Positions 8,631-16,665 of a DNA stretch of 64,000 nucleotides are shown here, piece by piece. The notes under the pieces are model-generated. The model ran no database searches, was not told where the DNA came from, and was given only the letters and a program-made list of their open reading frames with translations. Where the stretch lies: the NCBI GenBank assembly GCA_963925605.1, contig CAWURY010000002.1:1-64000 (forward strand), written 5' to 3'. Within the stretch, counting starts at the first letter, position 1. The number at the start of each line of letters is the position of its first letter. The position numbers and the translations under genes were made by a program. This DNA comes from Porticoccus sp963925605. GTDB taxonomy: Bacteria > Pseudomonadota > Gammaproteobacteria > Pseudomonadales > Porticoccaceae.

Positions 8631-9033
8631 ATGCTCGCATATCGTTCACATACCACCACTCAGGTTGAAAACATGGTGGGCGCGTTATGGCGAGCTACCG
8701 GAATGAAAGATGATTGTTTCCATAAGCCAACTGTTGCGACCGCTAATTCCTTTACCCAGCTTGTCCTCGGACATTTGCACCTAAAGAATGCGGGGGTAAC
8801 TAGTCATCGACGAAATAGCAAAAGCTGGGGGTGTCGGCAGAGAATTTAATACGATTGCTGTAGGCGATGGTTAGCTATGACATGTTTACCTCTAACTCCA
8901 TGAATTGCCTAACAGGCGCTCTTGGACTCTCACTGCCGGGGAAATGACACCACGTTAGCGGCTCATTCCGACAGACGACAACTCTTTAAAGAAGCAGACC
9001 GACTCATTATTAAGATAAGCAAAAAGTATTATT
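8631..9033 (+). pseudogene. ilvD: Degraded dihydroxy-acid dehydratase (ilvD) remnant
   Basis: Four IlvD-like pieces follow each other in different frames. Piece 1 (8631 to about 8803) starts with an intact ATG after AAGAGG and reads like the IlvD N-terminus (ALWRATGMKDD, ANSFTQ, GHLHLK). Piece 2 (about 8800-8871, shifted one base) reads AKAGGVGREFNTIAV and ends at a TAG at 8872-8874. Roughly 115 codons are then missing. Piece 3 (about 8882-8940) reads MFTSNSMNCLTGALGLSLPG, and piece 4 (about 8940-9033) reads GNDTTLAAHSDRRQLF and on to KKYY. The C-terminal 60 % is gone and folA follows. The Fe-S cysteine region in the missing middle is lost, so the product cannot be active. In Pseudomonas ilvD lies near folA, so this is the native copy decaying in place. 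Confidence 0.9.
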
Positions 9034-9045
9034 TGCGAACAACCA

Positions 9046-9549
9046 TCAAAATTTTTCTAGTACTTGAAAAAAGTAGGGTATGTCTCCTTGCTGTTCAGGC
9101 TCTTGACGACTTACTTCACGCCAAACCTCTTCATCAAATACAGGAAAAAAAGTATCCCCCTCAAATGAGGCTTGTACTCGGGTAATATAAAGTCTATCTG
9201 CCTGATTGATGGCTGCGCCATATATCTCAGAGCCGCCTATTACCATAACCTCTGGTGTAGATTCATCCATCAATAAAACAATAGCCTTTGCTTGATCCAA
9301 GGATGAGGCAACCTCAATACCACTAAAAGACCAGTTAGCATTACGAGTAACCACGATGTTCAATCGGCCAGGTAACGGCTTACCAATAGAATCAAAAGTT
9401 TTTCTGCCCATCACGACAGGCTTTCCCATAGTAACGGATTTAAAATATCTCAATTCTTCTGGCAAGCACCAAGGCAACGTATTGTTACAGCCTATAACTC
9501 GATTGTTGGCCATAGCTACAATTAGAGAAAATTGCATTTTATCTTTCAT
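9046..9549 (-). CDS. folA: Dihydrofolate reductase
   Basis: FolA reduces dihydrofolate to tetrahydrofolate with NADPH and so regenerates the folate used by ThyA. The ATG at 9549 shares one base with the thyA stop (TAATG), giving 167 residues; this is preferred over an upstream reading that overlaps thyA. Motifs are IVAMANNRVIG, TLPWCLPEELRYFK, GRKTFDSIGKPLPGR and VIGGSEIYG. The residue aligned with catalytic Asp27 of E. coli is Glu32, a substitution seen in other DHFRs and compatible with activity, though unusual for a gammaproteobacterium. It is translationally coupled to thyA. Confidence 0.95.
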   Translation of the reverse strand: MKDKMQFSLIVAMANNRVIGCNNTLPWCLPEELRYFKSVTMGKPVVMGRKTFDSIGKPLPGRLNIVVTRNANWSFSGIEVASSLDQAKAIVLLMDESTPEVMVIGGSEIYGAAINQADRLYITRVQASFEGDTFFPVFDEEVWREVSRQEPEQQGDIPYFFQVLEKF

Positions 9550-10454
9550 TAAACCGCCACCGATGCAGGTATTGCAGACCAAGGTTCGTAATTCTCGAGC
9601 TTAAAATCTTCATATTTAAAATTAAATAAATCTTTGATCGATGAATTAATAACTATATTTGGAGCAGGTCGAGGAACACGACTGAGTTGTTCTTCGACCT
9701 GCTCCAGATGATTAACATACAGGTGCGCATCTCCAAATGTGTGTACAAAATCTCCAGGCTGTAAGCCTACAACCTGAGCAATCATCAACGTCAACAACGT
9801 ATAAGATGCAATATTAAAAGGCACCCCTAAAAAAACATCAGCACTGCGCTGATAGAGCTGACAAGATAGCCGCCCCTCTGCCACATAAAACTGAAATAAC
9901 GTGTGGCAGGGCGGCAATCCAGACTTGGTCATAGCTGGGATATCTTTGGGATTCCAAGCTGAGACAATTAGCCGTCTAGAATCAGGATTTTTTTGAATAT
10001 CTGAAATGACTCCAGCGAGCTGATCGGCTCCTTCAAAGTTTCTCCATTGGCGGCCATAAACGGGGCCCAGATCACCATATTTTTTAGAAAATGTGTCATC
10101 TTTTCTTATGCGGGCTACAAACTGAGCCATCTCTTCCCTCCATGCTTCTGAGCGTAGAGGAAAATCTTGCTCTTGTTTTGTCTCCCTTAGCCAATTTTGG
10201 AAGGGCCAGTCATTCCAAATATTTACCCCATTTTCTACCAAATACCTGATGTTAGTATCCCCCTGAATAAACCAAAGCAATTCATGAATAATTGACTTAA
10301 GGTGAACTTTTTTAGTAGTAACCAGAGGAAAGCCTTCGCTGAGATCAAATCGCATTTGATAGCCAAAAACACTAAGTGTTCCTGTTCCTGTTCGGTCGTT
10401 TTTTCGAACTCCGGTGTCCTTTATATGTCGGACTAAATCAAGATATTGCTTCAT
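9549..10454 (-). CDS. thyA: Thymidylate synthase (long form)
   Basis: ThyA methylates dUMP to dTMP using methylene-THF, producing dihydrofolate for the coupled FolA. The chosen start (10454, MKQYLDLV) lies one base after the lgt stop and matches E. coli ThyA; the longer frame to 10514 runs inside lgt. Conserved motifs are KNDRTGTGTLSVFG, FPLVTTKK, the catalytic C183 in PPCHTLFQFY and HTFGDAHLY. At 301 residues it is longer than the 264 of E. coli, because about 39 residues are inserted around positions 85-126 before GDLGPVYG. Long-form enzymes with an insert here are known in other bacteria. Confidence 0.95.
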   Translation of the reverse strand: MKQYLDLVRHIKDTGVRKNDRTGTGTLSVFGYQMRFDLSEGFPLVTTKKVHLKSIIHELLWFIQGDTNIRYLVENGVNIWNDWPFQNWLRETKQEQDFPLRSEAWREEMAQFVARIRKDDTFSKKYGDLGPVYGRQWRNFEGADQLAGVISDIQKNPDSRRLIVSAWNPKDIPAMTKSGLPPCHTLFQFYVAEGRLSCQLYQRSADVFLGVPFNIASYTLLTLMIAQVVGLQPGDFVHTFGDAHLYVNHLEQVEEQLSRVPRPAPNIVINSSIKDLFNFKYEDFKLENYEPWSAIPASVAV

Positions 10455-10455
10455 T

Positions 10456-11277
10456 TCACCCCCGGTCTCTTTTATCGACCAATTTCCTATTAAGATTAGC
10501 GCTAAAATAAGCACATATAATAAGTATTATACCAATGCATATCATAGGCAAGCTCAATAACTGGCCTCTTGTCATCCACCCAAATAAGTCAAAACCAATA
10601 GCAATGTCTGGCTCTCGAAACCACTCAACGATAAATCTAAAACTACCGTAGAGCGACAAGAACAAGCCACTTAAAGCACCCATCGGTCGGGGTTTTCGTG
10701 AGACGACAATCAACACAATGTAGAGCAGTAGGCCCTCCAAAAAGCACTCATAGAGCTGGGAAGGATGTCTTAATAGCTGGTAAGGGTCATTGGGAAATAT
10801 GATTCCTGCCCAAGAATCAGTTGGTCTGCCCCAAAGCTCCTGGCCCATAAAATTACCTATACGGCCTAAACCGAGACCTATCGGGACCAAGGGTGTCACG
10901 AAATCACCTAAGGCTAAAAAAGACTTATTTATTTTTCGGCTATACCACCAAAGTGTCAACAAAACACCCAGCAATCCGCCATGAAAAGACATGCCTCCCT
11001 CCCAGATACGCAACAACCATAGAGGGTCCAAAAGCCATTGTTCAAAATTATAAAACACTACATAACCAAAACGACCACCAAATATTACCCCGAAGGCACT
11101 ACAAATAATTAAATCTTCTATTTGATGTTTACGTATAGGCGACCAACTCGACTGGCTGCGAAAAAGTGCAATTCTCCAAGCCACAAAAAAACCAAGCAAG
11201 TACATTAACCCATACCAATGAACTTTTAGGGGTCCAAGGGAAAAAATAATAGGATCGATTTCTGGATAAGTTAGCAT
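10456..11277 (-). CDS. lgt: Phosphatidylglycerol-prolipoprotein diacylglyceryl transferase
   Basis: Lgt is the inner-membrane enzyme that attaches diacylglycerol to the lipobox cysteine of prolipoproteins, the first step of lipoprotein maturation. I place the start at 11277 (MLTYPEIDPI), the usual Lgt N-terminus, giving 273 residues; the frame is open 28 codons further but without family support. Several hydrophobic helices are visible, with the signature GRIGNFMGQELWGRPTD, the HGGLLG loop and the HPSQLYE motif. It is followed by thyA with a one-base gap, as in many gammaproteobacteria. Confidence 0.94.
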   Translation of the reverse strand: MLTYPEIDPIIFSLGPLKVHWYGLMYLLGFFVAWRIALFRSQSSWSPIRKHQIEDLIICSAFGVIFGGRFGYVVFYNFEQWLLDPLWLLRIWEGGMSFHGGLLGVLLTLWWYSRKINKSFLALGDFVTPLVPIGLGLGRIGNFMGQELWGRPTDSWAGIIFPNDPYQLLRHPSQLYECFLEGLLLYIVLIVVSRKPRPMGALSGLFLSLYGSFRFIVEWFREPDIAIGFDLFGWMTRGQLLSLPMICIGIILIICAYFSANLNRKLVDKRDRG

Positions 11278-11350
11278 GCAACAACTTTGGCTAAGAATAG
11301 TTTCAGTAATAATACTACTGTTGGCTATCTTGGGTAAAATACAATAGCTG

Positions 11351-11377
11351 TTCATGATCAATCTACCTAATCATGAA
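11351..11377. repeat. Inverted repeat upstream of lgt
   Basis: TTCATGA (11351-11357) and TCATGAA (11371-11377) are perfect 7-bp arms with a 13-base spacer in the 154-bp gap between lgt and ptsP. It may be an operator or a weak hairpin. The gap otherwise shows only a weak hairpin after the ptsP stop (AAAGT/ACTTT). Confidence 0.3.
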
Positions 11378-11431
11378 ACTAGCAATAGCGATCATCAATA
11401 CAAATATTAATGACTAAAAAGTCCTGAAACT

Positions 11432-13684
11432 TTAGGTTTTTTTAAGCGCTTGCTCCATATAATTTCTGACAGATTGAGAATCTGACATTAAGGATGCCTC
11501 TTTAAGCAACTGCTTCGCCTCCGCTAAGCTCACTTGACATAACATAGCTTTCACTTTCAATAGACTGGTGGCACTCATGGAAAGCACGCTGAAACCTATG
11601 GCCATCAACAATACAGCCCCAACTGGATCACCTGCCATCTCGCCACAAACACTGACGGGAGTGCATTCATCTTTTGCTCCGCTGGCAATAGCTCTAAGCG
11701 CCATCAAGACAGCGGGGTGACAAAAATCATACAGGCCGGCAACTCTTAAATTATTTCGATCAACTGCTAATAGATATTGAGTTAGATCATTAGTACCAAC
11801 AGAGAGAAAATCAACTTTACGAGCAAACTCATGAATCTGGTAAACTGCTGCCGGCACCTCAATCATTATGCCTACATGGGGTCTTTGAATCTCATATCCC
11901 TCCTCTTGTGTAAGCTCGTTATAAACTTGATTAATTAGCACTAAAGAACTATCTAATTCAGGCATGCTGGCTATCATGGGCAACAATATTCTGAGATTGT
12001 TGAGCCCCAAGCTAGCCTTCATCATAGCCCTAAGTTGCACCAAAAAAATTTCTGGGTGATCAAGACAAACCCTAATGCCTCGCCAACCAAGAAATGGATT
12101 CTCCTCTTCAATGGGAAAATAAGACAAATCCTTATCCCCCCCAATATCTAAAGTTCTCATAGTGACCGGCCTGGGGGAGAACATCTCTAATTGCTCACGA
12201 TAAAATTTGCGCTGTTCTTCTTCAGATGGAAAGCGATCAAGCATCAGGAATGGGATTTCACTTCGATAAAGCCCTACACCCTCAGCGCCCCGGTCGAGCG
12301 ACAACATTGAATCAATTCGCAAGCCGGTATTTACCCATAAAGAAATTTTATGCCCATCAGAGGTTTCGCAGGGTTGGTCGGAAAATTTTTCAAGATCGGC
12401 TGCTAACAGTTTTTCTTCAAGGATTTGGTTCTCATAGGTTTTACGCAATGAAGTATTTGGGCAAACAATAACACGCCCACTGTGCCCATCAACTATAACT
12501 TCTTCACCGTCCAAGCTACCCCAAGGCAGGCCGGCAACGCCCATAACTGTAGGAATACCAATAGCTCGACCAAGAATTGCCAAATGCGAATTACGGGAGC
12601 CTGTAACAGAGGCGATGGCAACAATTTTTTCTAGCGGTACACTAGCAAAAGAAGCAGCTGACAGCTCTTCACCTACGAGTACAATTTTATCCGGAAATAC
12701 TGTACGCTTAGTTTCGGTTTCCTGAAGATAACTTAGCACCCTTCTCCCCAAATCTTCTAGATCAGAGGCCCTCTCACGCAAGTACGAATCGGTCATACTT
12801 TTAAACATATTAATGTGACTTAATATGACCTGAGCCCATGCACTTTGTGCGCTAAGACCATCTTCGTTAATAAGTACAATGACTTCTCCACCCAAAGCCT
12901 GATCATCTAGCATACATACATAGACATCGAATAAGGCTCGTTCTTGATCGCTTAGTATTCCCACCATACTTTTATCCAGGGCGCGCATATCACTTTTAAC
13001 CAGACTCATCGCCTTTCGAAATAAAATAAGTTCTGCGCCAATATCTACTGCTTGCTTTGAAGGAATCGCTTTTAAGTCAGTGCGGGAATGCATTGTTATA
13101 GCATTGCCTATAGCAATTCCTGGGGCGCTTGCTACGCCAGAATAAATACGCTCACTAGTGGATGCATCTTGAGGATGAAGCGCCCGATTCAGCTCACCTG
13201 TAGCATTAGCATGAGCAATAATTCCAGACAGTTGGGCGGCAATTGTCACAAGAAAAGACTCTTCGCTCTCATCATAGCGACGAATCTGCTCATCCTGCAC
13301 GACCAGCACACCGAGAACTGTTCGCTGGTGGATAATTGGTGAGCCTAAAAAGGAGTGAAATAGCTGTTCGTCTGTTTCAGGGAGAAAGGCAAACCTAGGA
13401 TGCGCGGAAGCTTCTTCAAGATTAATTGGCTCTGCGCGTGAAGCTACCAAACCGATAAGTCCTTCACCAGAAGGCAAGCAAACCGAACCAACAGCGTCTG
13501 GATTAAGACCATCACTTGCCATAAGGACATGGCTGTCGTTCTTATGATTATAGAGATACACAGAGCACACTGATGTCTCCATAGTATTTTTAACTTGACG
13601 TACAATGACATTGAGAACTTCATCAAAGTTTTTGGCTGAATTAGCTTCTTGTACAATTTTTCGTAGTGATTCAAGCACAAGCAT
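11432..13684 (-). CDS. ptsP: Phosphoenolpyruvate-protein phosphotransferase of the nitrogen PTS (EI-Ntr)
   Basis: PtsP autophosphorylates from PEP and passes phosphate to NPr and EIIA-Ntr, a regulatory rather than sugar-transporting chain. The 750 residues comprise an N-terminal GAF domain (about 1-165), an EI N-terminal and phospho-histidine domain with active H367 in GSRNSHLAILGRA, and a C-terminal PEP-binding TIM barrel with GVGLYRSEIPF, TLDIGGDKDL and VCGEMAGDP. The GAF domain separates it from sugar-PTS EI and is thought to sense nitrogen status. It begins two bases after the rppH stop, so the pair is co-transcribed, as is common in gammaproteobacteria. Confidence 0.95.
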   Translation of the reverse strand: MLVLESLRKIVQEANSAKNFDEVLNVIVRQVKNTMETSVCSVYLYNHKNDSHVLMASDGLNPDAVGSVCLPSGEGLIGLVASRAEPINLEEASAHPRFAFLPETDEQLFHSFLGSPIIHQRTVLGVLVVQDEQIRRYDESEESFLVTIAAQLSGIIAHANATGELNRALHPQDASTSERIYSGVASAPGIAIGNAITMHSRTDLKAIPSKQAVDIGAELILFRKAMSLVKSDMRALDKSMVGILSDQERALFDVYVCMLDDQALGGEVIVLINEDGLSAQSAWAQVILSHINMFKSMTDSYLRERASDLEDLGRRVLSYLQETETKRTVFPDKIVLVGEELSAASFASVPLEKIVAIASVTGSRNSHLAILGRAIGIPTVMGVAGLPWGSLDGEEVIVDGHSGRVIVCPNTSLRKTYENQILEEKLLAADLEKFSDQPCETSDGHKISLWVNTGLRIDSMLSLDRGAEGVGLYRSEIPFLMLDRFPSEEEQRKFYREQLEMFSPRPVTMRTLDIGGDKDLSYFPIEEENPFLGWRGIRVCLDHPEIFLVQLRAMMKASLGLNNLRILLPMIASMPELDSSLVLINQVYNELTQEEGYEIQRPHVGIMIEVPAAVYQIHEFARKVDFLSVGTNDLTQYLLAVDRNNLRVAGLYDFCHPAVLMALRAIASGAKDECTPVSVCGEMAGDPVGAVLLMAIGFSVLSMSATSLLKVKAMLCQVSLAEAKQLLKEASLMSDSQSVRNYMEQALKKT

Positions 13685-13686
13685 GT

Positions 13687-14199
13687 TTACTTTATCCTTC
13701 TCGGGTAAGATTTAACCATTTTTTCAAGATTGCACTGTAATGGTGAAAACTCTTTCAACACTTGACGATAAACATTTCTTTTAAACTCGACAATTTGATT
13801 AATAGGGTACCAGTAATTTACCCAAGCCCACCTATCGAATTCAGGCTGTGAGGTCTGGTCTAAAGATATCTTGTTTTCGTTGCTTAAAAGCTTAAGCAGA
13901 AACCATTTTTGTTTTTGTCCAACAAAATAGGGGTTTGAATTCTTTCGCTGCATGCTCTGAGGCAGACGATAGCGGAGCCATTGTTGAGTGCAAGCAAGAA
14001 TATCGACATCCTGAGCCTCAAGGCCAACTTCTTCAAAAAGCTCGCGATAAAGTGCAGTCTCTAGAGGCTCTTCAGCATCAATACCGCCCTGAGGAAACTG
14101 CCAAGCTTCCTGGCCAATACGCTTAGCCCAAAGCAACCTGCCCATATCATCAGAAATTATAATGCCAACATTTGGGCGAAATCCGTCTTGATCAATCAC
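13687..14199 (-). CDS. rppH: RNA pyrophosphohydrolase (Nudix)
   Basis: RppH removes pyrophosphate from the 5' triphosphate end of mRNA and so triggers RNase E decay. The Nudix box is complete: GGIDAEEPLETALYRELFEEVGL fits Gx5Ex7REUxEExGU. The family N-terminus is IDxDGFRPNVGI; this places the start at a GTG at 14199 (170 residues), not at the ATG at 14232, which would add 11 unmatched residues. The GAG at the right distance upstream is compatible. A basic C-terminus is usual. It forms an operon with ptsP. Confidence 0.93.
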   Translation of the reverse strand: MIDQDGFRPNVGIIISDDMGRLLWAKRIGQEAWQFPQGGIDAEEPLETALYRELFEEVGLEAQDVDILACTQQWLRYRLPQSMQRKNSNPYFVGQKQKWFLLKLLSNENKISLDQTSQPEFDRWAWVNYWYPINQIVEFKRNVYRQVLKEFSPLQCNLEKMVKSYPRRIK

Positions 14200-14317
14200 A
14201 ATAATATTCTCAACCAAAAATCTATTAAACATCTCTATAGCTAAACATAATTTACATGAAATACCCTATTGAGGACAGTTCTATCTCTCGTTAAGCTATA
14301 CTGTTCAGACCAACTTC

Positions 14318-14986
14318 ATGGATTCCATCATGCCCTTAGCCTTGTTTGACCTAGACAACACTCTTATTGCCGGTGACAGCGATTACAGCTGGGGGGAGTT
14401 CCTAACAACAAAAAAAATTGTAGATTCCGCTTACTTCAAAAACAAAAATGATCAATTTTATAGGGATTACCAAACTGGAAAATTAGACATCTTGGCGTAC
14501 TTAAAGTTCTCATTAGCACCATTATCTGGCCTATCTCGCTCCGAGCTCGATACTCTACATAAAGAATTTATGAAAAAAATTATTGAACCTATGTGGCTTC
14601 CTAAAGCAGAAGAACTATTACAAGCACACCGAGACAAAAAAGATACACTAATGGTAATTACTTCAACAAATCGGTTTATTGTGACACCTATATGCAAAAA
14701 ATTAGGTATTGAACATCTAATTGCCACTGAACTTGAAGAATTTGACAACAAATTTACCGGTCAAGTATCCGGAATACCGAGCTTCCAAGAAGGTAAAGTT
14801 AAGCGCCTCAATAAATGGCTCAATACATCGAATTTTAAGCTTAAAGAGAGCAGTTTCTATAGTGATTCTATTAATGATTTGCCTCTACTAGAGATTGTAG
14901 GTCATCCTGTAGCAGTAGATCCTTGCCCCAAGCTAAAAAAAGAAGCCGCTCGTCGTGGCTGGAAAACTATCAGTTTACGAGATTGA
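14318..14986 (+). CDS. HAD-superfamily subfamily IB phosphatase (SerB-like)
   Basis: This 222-residue HAD phosphatase has motif I FDLDNTL near the N-terminus with the nucleophile and acid Asp residues, motif II TSTN, and motif III/IV SDSINDLPLL. The cap-region sequence GDSDYSWGEFL is typical of the HAD-IB group annotated as SerB-like or histidinol-phosphatase-like. A homologue lies next to rppH in Pseudomonas. Substrate is unknown; phosphoserine or histidinol phosphate are candidates. An alternative ATG at 14330 is closer to the usual family start. It is divergent from rppH. Confidence 0.85.
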   Translation: MDSIMPLALFDLDNTLIAGDSDYSWGEFLTTKKIVDSAYFKNKNDQFYRDYQTGKLDILAYLKFSLAPLSGLSRSELDTLHKEFMKKIIEPMWLPKAEELLQAHRDKKDTLMVITSTNRFIVTPICKKLGIEHLIATELEEFDNKFTGQVSGIPSFQEGKVKRLNKWLNTSNFKLKESSFYSDSINDLPLLEIVGHPVAVDPCPKLKKEAARRGWKTISLRD

Positions 14987-15040
14987 TTTTGAACTCAAGC
15001 CTAAAAATTACAGGGCAAGCAATTAAGAGCATCTTATATC

Positions 15041-16123
15041 GTGACTAACTATCCTGTTCATGATCCTAAAACAGAAGATTCATGTTTTAGCTTGCTGCTA
15101 AATAAAGCCAAAAAAGTGCCTGGCTCTCGACTAATTATTGCCGACGAGAATGTAAGGGGCTCCAATTTACAATTTGTGTCTTGCAGCCAAACAACTGTTA
15201 TAACCAATCGCTATGACATTTTCGAGCAAGCGAAATTTCTAAAAATTAACATTTTTTTCAATGATTTTGATTTTTCAGATTTTCCTGACAATAGCTTTAG
15301 CCAAGTGTTGTTTCGTGTATCCAAAGAAAAAGTCTTAACTCACCACATTATTAAAAGTGCCTATCGATTGCTTAGGGATAGTGGCGAACTGTTAATGAGC
15401 GGAGAGAAAGGCGATGGCATTAAGACTTATGGCGAAAAAGCAGCACAATATTTTGGGACGCCAACACAAATAAAAAAAAATGGTATGGTTTATTTGTCAA
15501 CCACTCAACGACTAGAGACCAAAGAAAATCAACTCGCAAGGCATACAATTGAAGACAAGAGCTACGCCGATCTGACACAATGTATTCCTTTCGCTGACCA
15601 AATGCTAGCCAGCAAGCCAGGGTTGTTTGGATGGAGTAAAATAGATGAGGGTAGCACTTTTTTAGGCGATTTTTTCCCAGAATTTCTAAGTTGTTTCAAC
15701 AAAGAACCTGTCAATATTTTGGATCTTGGTTGCGGCTATGGCTACCTTTCAATAAGAGCTAGCCAGCACACTAAGGCGCAAATTGTCGCCACCGATAATA
15801 ATGCTGCTGCGATAATAGCCTGTTCAAAAAATTTTTCTACACTAGAAATTAATGGAGAGGTGGTGGCTAGTAATTGCGCCGACAACATTAATCAATTATT
15901 TGATGCAATAATATGTAATCCGCCATTCCATAAAGGCTTTACAACTGACAGCGGGCTTACTCGACAATTTGTTGCTAGCAGCTACAGACATCTAAAGCCA
16001 AAAGGAATGGCTCTATTCGTCGTTAATCGATTTGTTCCACTAGAAAATTATGTTGAAAAAAATTTCAAAGTCAGGCTAGTGGCTGAAACCACAAGTTTCA
16101 AATTGCTGCTACTTGTAAAATAA
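15041..16123 (+). CDS. rsmC: 16S rRNA (guanine1207-N2)-methyltransferase, RsmC-like
   Basis: RsmC methylates G1207 in the small subunit. The 360 residues show the family's duplicated architecture: a degenerate N-terminal methyltransferase half (about 1-180) and an active C-terminal half with the SAM motif LDLGCGYGYLS and the catalytic CNPPFHKG (NPPF) motif. The C-terminal ending FKVRLVAETTSFKLLLL resembles RsmC more than its paralogue RlmG, but the two are close. It starts with GTG. The 54-bp gap to the HAD gene suggests co-transcription. It converges on the lpoP-like gene. Confidence 0.8.
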   Translation: MTNYPVHDPKTEDSCFSLLLNKAKKVPGSRLIIADENVRGSNLQFVSCSQTTVITNRYDIFEQAKFLKINIFFNDFDFSDFPDNSFSQVLFRVSKEKVLTHHIIKSAYRLLRDSGELLMSGEKGDGIKTYGEKAAQYFGTPTQIKKNGMVYLSTTQRLETKENQLARHTIEDKSYADLTQCIPFADQMLASKPGLFGWSKIDEGSTFLGDFFPEFLSCFNKEPVNILDLGCGYGYLSIRASQHTKAQIVATDNNAAAIIACSKNFSTLEINGEVVASNCADNINQLFDAIICNPPFHKGFTTDSGLTRQFVASSYRHLKPKGMALFVVNRFVPLENYVEKNFKVRLVAETTSFKLLLLVK

Positions 16124-16195
16124 CGGCGCTAATCGTATAACAAGCTTATTGCTAATTTCTTTGTGTTCTCAAAAAATTTTAAGTTCATAGCGCCG
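16124..16195. repeat. Long-range inverted repeat between convergent genes
   Basis: CGGCGCTA (16124-16131, right after the rsmC stop) and TAGCGCCG (16188-16195) are perfect 8-bp arms 56 bases apart, filling the gap between rsmC and the lpoP-like gene. The arms are GC-rich in AT-rich surroundings. It could form a bidirectional transcription stop, but the loop is long and there is no adjacent T-run. Confidence 0.35.
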
Positions 16196-16206
16196 CACAA
16201 TATGGT

Positions 16207-16632
16207 CTATTTTTGAATAATTTCTGTGCGAACTAAAATCAAGAGTTGGTTTAAATTTTTCTGTATCAGTTTGTTATCAACTGCTAGCGGCAATCCCTTC
16301 GAGGCTAATTGCTCTGCGAGGGAAAACCGCCCTAAAGAAAAATAATTTGATGCCATGATAAGATAAATTTCAGCTTCTGAATGATTAATACGCATTGCTC
16401 TTTCTGCTACGGTATTAGATCGATCATACTGTCTTTCACGATTATATTGCCAAGCATCTTTCAGCAACGTGATCACCGCATCCTTTAATGCAAGATCTTT
16501 GATGGGATTATTTGGAGTAATGGCCTGATCTGGTGAGGGAAGCCTACCTCCCGGCGACGTGACTGGCGTGCACGCCGCTACCAAAAAAAAGCCAAAAATG
16601 AAAATAACTGCATATTGCAATCCAACCTTCAT
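16207..16632 (-). CDS. TPR lipoprotein, probable LpoP-type activator of PBP1b
   Basis: This 141-residue protein has a signal peptide with lipobox LVAAC, so the mature protein would start at lipidated C21. A Ser/Pro-rich linker (about 22-45) follows, then a tetratricopeptide-like helical domain (about 48-138, e.g. AWQYNRERQYDRSNTVAERA). It follows mrcB by 33 bp on the same strand. In Pseudomonas aeruginosa a TPR lipoprotein encoded beside the PBP1b gene, LpoP, activates PBP1b; size, topology and location match. It is thus inferred to be outer-membrane anchored and to stimulate the synthase across the periplasm. Sequence identity to LpoP could not be measured here. Confidence 0.72.
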   Translation of the reverse strand: MKVGLQYAVIFIFGFFLVAACTPVTSPGGRLPSPDQAITPNNPIKDLALKDAVITLLKDAWQYNRERQYDRSNTVAERAMRINHSEAEIYLIMASNYFSLGRFSLAEQLASKGLPLAVDNKLIQKNLNQLLILVRTEIIQK

Positions 16633-16665
16633 ATTCTTACCATCCAGTAGTCAACAGAGAAGGTC

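Noticed and set aside
8922..9185. An 87-codon plus-strand ORF
   Set aside because: Its first 38 codons are the fourth ilvD fragment and the rest is the antisense of folA; it is not a gene.
16124..16195. GC-rich inverted repeat as a strong terminator
   Set aside because: 56-base loop and no adjacent T-run; listed only as a repeat with low confidence.
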